DNA from: Andreprevotia sp. IGB-42
GTDB lineage: Bacteria > Pseudomonadota > Gammaproteobacteria > Burkholderiales > Chitinibacteraceae
DNA length: 56,239 nucleotides
Direction of reading: 5' to 3'
Assembly (NCBI RefSeq): GCF_009848685.1
Contig: NZ_WXTX01000018.1
Coordinates: forward strand, 1-56,239
Under the pieces are notes generated by a model. The model had not been told where the DNA came from. It did no database searches and saw nothing but the letters and a program-made list of their open reading frames with translations. Position numbers and translations under genes: made by a program. This document shows positions 50,166-56,239 of this stretch, one piece after another (position 1 is the stretch's first letter; each line of letters begins with the position of its first letter).

Positions 50166-51220
50166 CGGCAGAAGAGCTGCTTGCCGCGATCGGGAACGGT
50201 GAGCCCGTTGAAGCACGCACACTGCATGGCCTGCATCTGGCAGACCAGGTCATTGCGGGCGGCATATTCCTGCGGTGCGTGCTGACGGATGTCGACCTGG
50301 CAAATGCCAGCCTGCATGGCTGCATTTTCAATGATTGCACGCTCACGAATTGCAACTTTTCCTCGGCCGCCATCGACGATGTGCAATGGCTGCAGTGCAC
50401 GCTGGCGCAATGCAACTTCGGCGCTGCCGCTTTGAGCCAGGTGGCACTGATTCATTGCGAGCTGATCGGGGCGATTTTCGATGAGGCTGCTTTGCAACAG
50501 GTAGATCTGCTGGAAAGCGTATTGCACCAGACTTCCATGCAAAGGGCGCTACTGCAGGAAGTGACCGTGAATGAATGCGATCTGAACGACTGCGACCTGA
50601 GCAGTGCCCACGTGACGGAGTCATCATTGTTCGAGCTGGACCTGCGTCAGGTCGATTTCAGTGGTGCATCGTTCGAGCAGGTGGTTTTCAGCGGTTCCGA
50701 TCTATCCGGCCAACGGCTCGCAGGCCTGCATCTGGCCGGATGCCAGTTTGCGCAAGCCCGGCTGGACCAGGCAGATCTGAGTGGCGCAGTACTGACGCAA
50801 ACGGTATTCGAAGGCGCCACCCTGATCGGGGCCAGCCTGATCGGTGTCGATGCCAGACATGTGCTCTTCCCGCAAGCCGATCTGAGCCAGGCCGACTGCC
50901 GCCAGGGCGAGTTTGCCTGCAGCATCTGGGAGGGCGCATTGCTGACCGAAACCGATTTTTCCGGAGCGGGGCTGGAAATGGCGGTGTTGATGCGCACGCG
51001 TGCCAATGGCGCGCGCTTCAACCAGGCCCGCATGCAGCACGCCGAACTGTCCTATGCCGACTGCACAGGCGTTGATTTTCGCGATGCGCTGTTTGACAAC
51101 ACGCGCATGCATCGCAGCCTGACGCTGGATGCGCGTTGGAGCACGCGTAGCGGCGTGGTTGAGCGCGACGATGCCCTGTGGCGGGCAGAAGCTGCCGCAC
51201 TGGCCTCTCAACTTTCATGA
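50162..51220 (+). CDS. Pentapeptide-repeat protein of the VgrG cassette
   Basis: 352 residues made almost wholly of pentapeptide repeats (A/C-D/N-L/F-X-X), for example LTDVDLANASLHGCIFNDCT and LIGASLIGVDARHVLFPQAD. The four-base overlap with the DUF2169 gene, whose own C-terminus is the same fold, suggests the two proteins stack or dimerise, and perhaps that one gene was split or duplicated. Pentapeptide proteins can mimic DNA or serve as scaffolds; context favours a scaffold or adaptor in effector loading. No signal peptide. Confidence 0.85.
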   Translation: MTAEELLAAIGNGEPVEARTLHGLHLADQVIAGGIFLRCVLTDVDLANASLHGCIFNDCTLTNCNFSSAAIDDVQWLQCTLAQCNFGAAALSQVALIHCELIGAIFDEAALQQVDLLESVLHQTSMQRALLQEVTVNECDLNDCDLSSAHVTESSLFELDLRQVDFSGASFEQVVFSGSDLSGQRLAGLHLAGCQFAQARLDQADLSGAVLTQTVFEGATLIGASLIGVDARHVLFPQADLSQADCRQGEFACSIWEGALLTETDFSGAGLEMAVLMRTRANGARFNQARMQHAELSYADCTGVDFRDALFDNTRMHRSLTLDARWSTRSGVVERDDALWRAEAAALASQLS

Positions 51221-51237
51221 TTCAACAGGAGTATTTC

Positions 51238-51852
51238 ATGGCAATAGTGACTCAAGCCGCACTGCAGAGCAGCCCGGCCAGCGTGATCGCCGATCTGGGT
51301 GACGGCACTTTTCTGGTCGAACAGGCCGGGCGAGGCCTGACTTGTCGCCGTGCCGCCAGTTGCCTGCTCTTGCCCGAAACCGGTGACCAGGTGTTGCTGG
51401 CAGCCGCCGGCAGTGCGGGCATATATCTGCTGGCCGTACTGGAGCGCGCAGGCAATACCCCTGCCCGGCTGCAGCTGGATGGTGATGCCATCATCGGCAG
51501 CACCGGTGCGTTGCACTTGCAGGCGGCGCAAAAGCTGTCGCTTGATGGTCGCATCTTTGCATTGCGGGCCGACGAGGGCGAAGTGACCGTGGAGACATTG
51601 CGGTACACCGGCGTACTGCTGCAGGGCGCTATCGGCACGCTGCGGCTGATCGGGCAAGCATGTGAAACCATGGTTGATCGCCTGAGTTTGCTGGCCAAGG
51701 TCAGCCTGCGGCGCATCGAGCAGATTGATCAGGTGCGTGCCGGTCAGCTGGATTACGAAGGCACTGCGCGAGTACGTATCCGCAGCAAGTACACGGCAGT
51801 GACGGCCAGCAAGCTGATCAAGGCCAAGGCCAGGCAAGTACATATAGGCTGA
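51238..51852 (+). CDS. DUF3540 domain protein
   Basis: 204 residues from ATG 51238 with AGGAG six bases upstream. The N-terminal beta-rich domain (VIADLGDGTFLVEQAGRGLT, DQVLLAAAGSAGIYLLAVLE) is OB-like; a helical segment follows (MVDRLSLLAKVSLRRIEQID) and the end is short beta repeats (YEGTARVRIRSKYTAVTASK). This matches the DUF3540 family, nearly always encoded between DUF2169 and DUF4150 genes in T6SS cassettes. Its job is not known; a spike-associated adaptor is likely from context. Confidence 0.82.
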   Translation: MAIVTQAALQSSPASVIADLGDGTFLVEQAGRGLTCRRAASCLLLPETGDQVLLAAAGSAGIYLLAVLERAGNTPARLQLDGDAIIGSTGALHLQAAQKLSLDGRIFALRADEGEVTVETLRYTGVLLQGAIGTLRLIGQACETMVDRLSLLAKVSLRRIEQIDQVRAGQLDYEGTARVRIRSKYTAVTASKLIKAKARQVHIG

Positions 51853-51867
51853 CCCCGGGAGCAAACC

Positions 51868-52257
51868 ATGTTCATGAATACCCAGAAGAAAGGCAAATGC
51901 CTGGCGTTTCCCGATATCTGCAAGACACCGCCACAAATGCTGCCTATCCCCTACCTGAACCAGGCCGATGCAAAGATGTCCCGCCCCGGCTCGTACCATG
52001 TCCTGGTAAAGGGCATGCCGGCGCACAATATGGGCACGACCACCTTTATTACCACCGGCGATACGCAAGGCGCATTGGGCGGCATCATCTCGCAGCGTTT
52101 CATGGCGCAATCGCGTTACGTTACCGGGGCCTTCACGATACTGCTCAAGGGCAAGCCGGCTACGCGGCTCACCAGCATGACACTGCAGAACAACAACAAT
52201 GTGCCGGGCATGCGTATCGAACCGAGCCAGACCGCCGTGCTGCTGCTGGCACCCTGA
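51868..52257 (+). CDS. DUF4150 PAAR-like spike tip protein
   Basis: 129 residues. PAAR-like features: CLAFPDICKTPP near the N-terminus, PIPYLNQADA, VLVKGMPAHNMGTTTFITTG, YVTGAFTILLKGKPATRLTS and NNNNVPGMRIEPSQTAVLLL. DUF4150 proteins replace classical PAAR proteins at the VgrG tip and are often fused to, or encoded beside, an effector. It has no C-terminal extension here, so the next gene is the likely cargo. The start MFMN has GGGAGC ten bases upstream. Its stop shares a base with the next start (TGATG). Confidence 0.87.
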   Translation: MFMNTQKKGKCLAFPDICKTPPQMLPIPYLNQADAKMSRPGSYHVLVKGMPAHNMGTTTFITTGDTQGALGGIISQRFMAQSRYVTGAFTILLKGKPATRLTSMTLQNNNNVPGMRIEPSQTAVLLLAP

Positions 52258-53117
52258 TGTACCAGCCGGCATATGGCAAGCCGGGCCTGCTGAACCGCTC
52301 CGTGCGGGGCATTGCCCACGCAGTGCTGCCGCCATCGCCGTGGCGCCGTGAAGTGCTGATGTTGCCGGCACCCGGCATGCCGCCGGTGCAGCTCGTCACC
52401 ACGCTGTATCTGCCACGCGGCCGCGGGCCTTTTCCATTATGGGTCTTCAACCATGGCAAGGGTTACGGGGCGCCTGCATCGCAGCCGCGCTGCGAGCCAC
52501 TGGCCTTTGCCCGCACACTGGTGCGTGCAGGCTATGCCGTTGCAGCACCCAACCGCCGGGGCTTTGCGGATTCGGGCGGGTTGCATCTGGGCCACTGGCG
52601 CAATCCGCTCTCCGCAGCACTGTTCTGCGCGCGGGATATCGATGCCGCCATTCGCGGCCTGGTACGTCACCCGCAGATTGATGGCGGGCAAATTTTTGTA
52701 GCCGGCTATTCCTATGGTGCGTTAGGCACCCTCGCCTATGGCATGAAACCCCGCAAGGGCGTACGTGCACTGGTCAACTTCGCCGGCGGCCTGCGTGCTG
52801 AGCATGGCGATGGCTGGCAGCATCCGCTGCTGCACGCATTCCGCCACCTGGGGCGTTACGCTTGTCTGCCGTCGTTGTGGTTTTATGGGGAAAACGACCA
52901 CTTCTGGAGTATCGACTTTGCCAGGGAACTGCACCGGGTTTACTCCGCTGCCGGTAAATGCGCTCAATTTGTAAACACGGGCCATTTCAGCGGGGATGCG
53001 CACGGGCTGGTTCTTGATGAGCAGGGCATTGCCATCTGGTGGCCGCATATTGAAGCCATGCTGGATGAAACGATGCAACCTGCTAGCCCGACATCTGGCC
53101 AGCCGGCATCCGGGTAA
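52257..53117 (+). CDS. Alpha/beta-hydrolase (dienelactone-hydrolase-like), candidate T6SS effector
   Basis: 286 residues from ATG 52257, coupled to the PAAR-like gene by TGATG. Alpha/beta-hydrolase fold with oxyanion-side stretch PLWVFNHGKGYG, nucleophile elbow VAGYSYGALG (Ser about residue 154), acid WFYGENDHFW (Asp about 210) and a C-terminal His in FVNTGHFSGDAHG. Such enzymes cleave esters or related bonds; the substrate cannot be read from sequence. No signal peptide. Being last in a VgrG-DUF2169-DUF3540-DUF4150 cassette, it is probably the delivered enzyme, perhaps a lipase/esterase-type toxin. No obvious immunity gene follows; a housekeeping hydrolase carried along is the alternative. 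Confidence 0.88.
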   Translation: MYQPAYGKPGLLNRSVRGIAHAVLPPSPWRREVLMLPAPGMPPVQLVTTLYLPRGRGPFPLWVFNHGKGYGAPASQPRCEPLAFARTLVRAGYAVAAPNRRGFADSGGLHLGHWRNPLSAALFCARDIDAAIRGLVRHPQIDGGQIFVAGYSYGALGTLAYGMKPRKGVRALVNFAGGLRAEHGDGWQHPLLHAFRHLGRYACLPSLWFYGENDHFWSIDFARELHRVYSAAGKCAQFVNTGHFSGDAHGLVLDEQGIAIWWPHIEAMLDETMQPASPTSGQPASG

Positions 53118-53134
53118 CCGCCATATGTAATGGA

Positions 53135-53452
53135 TCAAGCGTTGCTGGCTGTTTTGTCCCGCGCGGCTCTGACCAATACGTCGACCATGTCTCCCACGGA
53201 GCAGCCCATCTGTCGGGCCTGTGCCTTGAGCCAGCGCCGGGTGGATTCGTCCACCGTGCACCCGAGCTGTACCGGTATTTTGTTTGCAATACCATCGGTT
53301 TTGAGTGCGGCTTGCATCTGCCTGAACCGGCTGCGGCGCTTGCGCTGCGCTGCGGTCATGGGCACGCCAGTGATCGCCTTGCGACCACGCTTTACCGGTA
53401 TGGCCGGGATACCTGGCAACTCGACTGTCTGATTGTCGGCAATGTGCTTCAT
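53135..53452 (-). CDS. Small ribbon-helix-helix-like DNA-binding protein
   Basis: 105 residues. A basic segment (RGRKAITGVPMTAAQRKRRS) is followed by a C-terminal pattern typical of ribbon-helix-helix proteins: strand KIPVQLGCTVDEST, helix RRWLKAQARQMG, then CSVGDMVDVLVRAAR. The combination resembles small CopG/RepB-like repressors. It is convergent with the hydrolase gene (17 bases between stops). Its own promoter carries a 12-bp palindrome, so autoregulation is likely. No Shine-Dalgarno is evident. Whether it controls anything besides itself cannot be seen. Confidence 0.7.
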   Translation of the reverse strand: MKHIADNQTVELPGIPAIPVKRGRKAITGVPMTAAQRKRRSRFRQMQAALKTDGIANKIPVQLGCTVDESTRRWLKAQARQMGCSVGDMVDVLVRAARDKTASNA

Positions 53453-53495
53453 GGGATTGTTGGCCTAAACGGGCATTGGATGCTGGTACTGATAA

Positions 53496-53524
53496 ATTAT
53501 GTGACTAGTCACTTTTATGGGCAA
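53496..53524 (-). promoter_or_regulatory. Promoter of the small regulator
   Basis: On the minus strand TTGCCC (53524-53519) and CATAAT (53501-53496) are separated by exactly 17 bases, giving a good sigma-70 promoter (4/6 and 5/6 matches). Transcription would start near 53489, about 37 bases before the ATG at 53452. Confidence 0.75.
53501..53512. promoter_or_regulatory. Palindromic operator inside the promoter
   Basis: GTGACTAGTCAC is a perfect 12-bp palindrome lying in the spacer and touching the -10 box of the promoter above. A bound dimer would block RNA polymerase, the usual arrangement for an autorepressor. The neighbouring ribbon-helix-helix-like protein is the obvious candidate ligand. 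Confidence 0.7.
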
Positions 53525-53529
53525 GCCCG

Positions 53530-53808
53530 CAGCTGGTATTTCTCTGGCTATCAGGGTCATCCGCAGAAACTGCAGATATCAAGGAGCGGAATATAGCCCC
53601 GGCAGGGCTGGCTGCGGAGAGCGCGGATGCGGTCCCTTCCTTCGGCTAGCGCTCAAAAATCCTTCGCCCGGCCCAAGCCGAAACCGGTGGTCGGCACCTG
53701 TCGCGCGGATTCGGAGCCTTTCCCGACGTGTCGTTTGTGAACGTCGTAGCGGCGATGCCTGCCTACAAGCCCATGAAACAAAAAAGAAAATTACACAAAG
53801 CTTTGTCA
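53530..53808. other. Non-coding stretch between regulator and NRPS, left part
   Basis: No credible gene. A minus-strand frame at 53579-53809 translates to an Arg/Pro-rich peptide resembling the spurious products often annotated in short interspersed or REP-like sequences, so this may be a repeated intergenic element. That cannot be tested within one window because no second copy is present. Confidence 0.35.
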
Positions 53809-53873
53809 TTCATGAATTTGCAATGACGCGATACTGCGACATGAGCTCAACGGTGCAATAGTCGCTACGCTGC
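53809..53873 (+). promoter_or_regulatory. Two-part element upstream of the NRPS, shared with the chitinase
   Basis: TTCATGAATT (53809-53818) and AATAGTCGCTACGCTGC (53857-53873), 48 bases start to start. This is the counterpart of the pair at 17364-17429, with one mismatch in the second part. Between the parts there is partial agreement (CTGCG and GCTCA). It lies about 175 bases before the NRPS start. Confidence 0.45.
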
Positions 53874-53977
53874 AGCGCATCGCTGAAACGGTGCTGGCGG
53901 GGCGTTTCTTGCTGCCCTCGTATTCCTCCTTTTACAAAGACAGCCGTGCCATACAGGCATCGCCCAAACCGGATTGT

Positions 53978-54009
53978 CGTGCCGTGCCGAACCCTGCATG
54001 CACGGCACG
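53978..54009. other. 10-bp stem hairpin upstream of the NRPS
   Basis: CGTGCCGTGC (53978-53987) pairs with GCACGGCACG (54000-54009) around a 12-base loop. The following bases (GTTGCC) give no T-run, so it is not a classical terminator. It ends 39 bases before the NRPS start and would lie in its leader, where it could affect mRNA stability or translation. Confidence 0.5.
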
Positions 54010-54048
54010 GTTGCCTGCGCTCAGGTTATAACCATGCTGGAAGCCCAC

Positions 54049-56239
54049 ATGACAACGAAGAAAAACGCACTACGCTGCGTGCTGATAGGCGAAACCACGC
54101 TGCTTGAAGCATGTGCGGCGCAACTGTTGGTAAATGGTCATATCATTGTTGCGTTGGTTTCAGGCGAGGAGCGATTGAGATCGTGGGGGGCCGAAAGGCA
54201 GCTACCCGTTGCGACCACCCTGGCTGACCTGCCTGTCTTGCTGGCGGGGGAGCCGTTCGATCATCTTTTCAGCATCGTCAATCCGGCCATATTGCCGGCC
54301 TCGCTGATTGCGGCGCCCCAAGGCTTTGCAATCAATTATCACGATGCGCCACTACCCCGTTACGCGGGCACACATGCCACATCCTGGGCGCTGATCAATG
54401 GTGAAGTGCGCCACGCCGTCACCTGGCATCTGATGCACGAGCGGGTCGATGCCGGCGATGTGTTGCAACAAACCTGGTTCGATATCGCGCCGAACGATAC
54501 CGCATTGTCACTGAATGCCAAATGCTATGCCGCTGCACTACAGTCGTTTGAAATACTGATCAGCCGTCTGGCTCACGGCACGCTCGCACCCCGGCCGCAA
54601 GACTCGGGCGCGCGTACCTTTTTCTCCAATGGCCGTCGACCCGCCGCCGGCGGATGCCTGAACTGGATGCAACCTGCCGCCGGTTTATCGGCACTGGTTC
54701 GCGCCCTGTATTTTGGCCCTTACCGCAACCCTTTGTGCACCGCAAAAATCGCGCTGGCTGATCGCCTGATCACCGTTGCTGCTGCCGATGTACTGGACGC
54801 ATGTTCGGGAGTATTGCCGGGCACGGTAGTGAGCGTATCTGAAACGTCCATCACGGTTGCAACCGCCACGAACGACCTTCGACTCAGCGGGTTCTCCACG
54901 CTGACGGGGATCCCGGTCGCAAGCAGTGCACTCGGTTGCATGGCCGGCCAGTGCTTGCCTTCGCTCCCTCTGGATGAAGCCGGGCGCCTGACACAGCTGC
55001 ACACACAATCCGTACCGCATGAAGCGTTCTGGGTAGCGCAGCTGCAAGCAATGGCACCCGCGCACCTGCCCTATGCACATCAATCTGCTGGCAAGCAGAT
55101 TGATGTGCAACACATGAATCTCACTGTGCCTGCTGCTTGGCAACACGGCGAGCACACGGCGATGACCTTGCTGGCCGCCTACGGCGTCTATCTGGCACGT
55201 ATTTGCCAGCTATCCGCATACGATATTGCTTATTTGCCGCAGCGTGAGCCTGAAAAGGGCCGCATCGGCGATTTTTTCGCCGCCGTGCTGCCATTGCGTT
55301 TCGACTTGGATCTGCAGCAACACTTTGACAGCGTACTGCCGGATGTAGCCGGTCGTTTCGCACAGCGCATGCAGCGCGGCACACCTGTATGCGATATTGT
55401 CCAGCGCTACCCCGAGCTACGCGCCAGTATTGGCCAGCGCTGGCCATTGCTGGTGGAAATCGTCAAGGCTGGCGCGTTCGAGGACAGCGCCGTGTCGCTG
55501 GTCAGATTGAACGGCACACTACTGATGCAGATTGCCCAGGATGGCAGTTGCTGCCGCTGGTGTTACGATGCGGCTGTGCTTGACCCCGTGCAGGTGCAGG
55601 CTATGGCCGAGCAATGGCAAGTGATGTTGGGCGCGTTGACCGAAGACAGTGCCCGGCCGCTTTCCACCTTGCCCATGTTTGATCAAACCACGCGGCAGCG
55701 TATGTTGGTGACGTGGAACAACACCCAGACCACGGGCTTGCCGCACCCGAGCATCCACCAGGCTTTTGAAGCGCAGGCCATCAATGCCCCGGCACAGATC
55801 GCGCTGATGCTTGAAGACCGGCAACTCGGCTATGGCGAGCTGAATGCACGTGCCAACCGCTTGGCGCATTACCTGCGCGGGCAAGGCGTGGGGCCGGATG
55901 TGCTGGTGGGTATTTCGCTGGAACGCTCTTTCGAGCTGATCGTCGCCATCCTGGCGGTGCTGAAGGCCGGCGGTGCCTACCTGCCGCTGGACCCGGATTA
56001 CCCGCCCGAGCGGCTGGCTTATATGCTGGCTGATGCACGGCCTGCGCTGGTACTTACCCGCTCCACCTGCCGCGCTGCACTGCACGGTCACGGCATTGCC
56101 CTGGTCAATCTGGATGAGGACGCGGCGCAGTTCGAAAACTGCGCAGTATCTTGCCCGGCAATACCGGTCCAGCCGCACCATCTTGCCTACGTCATTTACA
56201 CATCAGGCTCTACCGGCGTCCCCAAGGGCACTTTGTTGA
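54049..56239 (+). CDS. NRPS initiation module: formyltransferase - partial condensation - adenylation (3' end outside window)
   Basis: Open for 730 codons to the right edge. ATG 54049 has GGAA seven bases upstream; in-frame ATG 54034 is possible. Residues 1-180 are a formyltransferase domain with the catalytic Asn/His region INYHDAPLPRYAG (about 95-107) and HAVTWHLMHERVDAGDVLQQ, followed by an FmtC-like part to about 300. Residues 320-545 resemble only the C-terminal lobe of a condensation domain (HEAFWVAQL, AMTLLAAYGVYLARICQL, IGDFFAAVLPLRFDL); the HHxxxDG half is absent. The adenylation domain starts at about 575 (LGYGELNARANRLAHYL, LAVLKAGGAYLPLDPDYPPE) and the window ends in the ATP-binding loop AYVIYTSGSTGVPKGT. 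By analogy with the gramicidin synthetase LgrA, the peptide is probably N-formylated. Confidence 0.9.
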   Translation, partial: MTTKKNALRCVLIGETTLLEACAAQLLVNGHIIVALVSGEERLRSWGAERQLPVATTLADLPVLLAGEPFDHLFSIVNPAILPASLIAAPQGFAINYHDAPLPRYAGTHATSWALINGEVRHAVTWHLMHERVDAGDVLQQTWFDIAPNDTALSLNAKCYAAALQSFEILISRLAHGTLAPRPQDSGARTFFSNGRRPAAGGCLNWMQPAAGLSALVRALYFGPYRNPLCTAKIALADRLITVAAADVLDACSGVLPGTVVSVSETSITVATATNDLRLSGFSTLTGIPVASSALGCMAGQCLPSLPLDEAGRLTQLHTQSVPHEAFWVAQLQAMAPAHLPYAHQSAGKQIDVQHMNLTVPAAWQHGEHTAMTLLAAYGVYLARICQLSAYDIAYLPQREPEKGRIGDFFAAVLPLRFDLDLQQHFDSVLPDVAGRFAQRMQRGTPVCDIVQRYPELRASIGQRWPLLVEIVKAGAFEDSAVSLVRLNGTLLMQIAQDGSCCRWCYDAAVLDPVQVQAMAEQWQVMLGALTEDSARPLSTLPMFDQTTRQRMLVTWNNTQTTGLPHPSIHQAFEAQAINAPAQIALMLEDRQLGYGELNARANRLAHYLRGQGVGPDVLVGISLERSFELIVAILAVLKAGGAYLPLDPDYPPERLAYMLADARPALVLTRSTCRAALHGHGIALVNLDEDAAQFENCAVSCPAIPVQPHHLAYVIYTSGSTGVPKGTLL
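55074..55109. repeat. Perfect 16-bp inverted repeat within the NRPS gene
   Basis: TGCACATCAATCTGCT (55074-55089) and AGCAGATTGATGTGCA (55094-55109) are perfect complements separated by GGCA. It lies in frame in the coding sequence (AHQSAGKQIDVQH), at the variable start of the condensation C-lobe. No T-run follows, so it is not a standard terminator. Confidence 0.9.

Noticed and set aside
53579-53809. 76-aa minus-strand frame as a gene
   Set aside because: Arg/Pro-rich, no ribosome site, and like spurious products of interspersed repeats.

Overview
The window is GC-rich DNA from a Gram-negative bacterium. The gene content (a secreted GH18 chitinase with CBM5/12-type modules, a complete type VI secretion system with phospho-signalling genes, a giant RHS protein and an NRPS) fits a chitinolytic betaproteobacterium, perhaps of the Chitinibacter/Andreprevotia type in Neisseriales. 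That placement is inferred from gene content only; no rRNA or other marker gene is present.

Layout, left to right. (1) 1-11904, minus strand: one uninterrupted reading frame of at least 3,968 codons encoding a giant RHS/YD-repeat protein. Two YD-repeat blocks flank about 1,100 residues of non-YD, Ig-like beta-rich sequence. The C-terminus lies beyond the left edge. (2) 11905-14600: a scar of mobile DNA. It holds two N-terminal fragments of tyrosine recombinases, an AT-richer TnsB/TniA-like DDE transposase on the minus strand that has lost its C-terminus at the junction, and a cluster of AACAA(C/T)TTTATGC sites resembling transposon-end binding sites. (3) 14601-17293, minus: an OsmC-YcaO fusion protein, preceded by two overlapping small ORFs of unknown function. 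(4) 17561-20110, plus: a modular secreted chitinase with a textbook terminator. (5) 20279-53117: a full T6SS locus. The minus-strand group pppA-tagH-tssQ diverges from the plus-strand series tssJ-K-L-M-tagF-ppkA-tssA-B-C-hcp-tagJ-tssE-F-G-H-vgrG. It is followed by a cargo/adaptor cassette: a small membrane protein, DUF2169 plus pentapeptide repeats, a pentapeptide-repeat protein, DUF3540, DUF4150/PAAR-like and an alpha/beta-hydrolase. (6) 53135-53524, minus: a small ribbon-helix-helix-like regulator whose promoter carries a perfect palindrome between the -35 and -10 boxes. (7) 54049 to the right edge, plus: the start of an NRPS in which a formyltransferase domain is joined to the C-terminal half of a condensation domain and then an adenylation domain.

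How the genes work together. TssJLM form the envelope complex, TssKEFGA the baseplate and cap, TssBC the sheath, Hcp the tube, VgrG and the PAAR-like protein the tip, and TssH recycles the sheath. PpkA, PppA, TagF and TagH are the known threonine-phosphorylation control genes. DUF2169, DUF3540 and DUF4150 proteins usually load cargo onto VgrG, so the alpha/beta-hydrolase and the extended VgrG C-terminus are the best effector candidates.

Most unusual signals: the poly-glycine tail of VgrG (14 perfect GGCGGT units); the F-C(half)-A domain order of the NRPS and a perfect 16-bp inverted repeat inside its coding sequence; a two-part sequence element with nearly identical spacing upstream of both the chitinase and the NRPS; the operator-in-promoter of the small regulator; and the small ORF pair beside ycaO.
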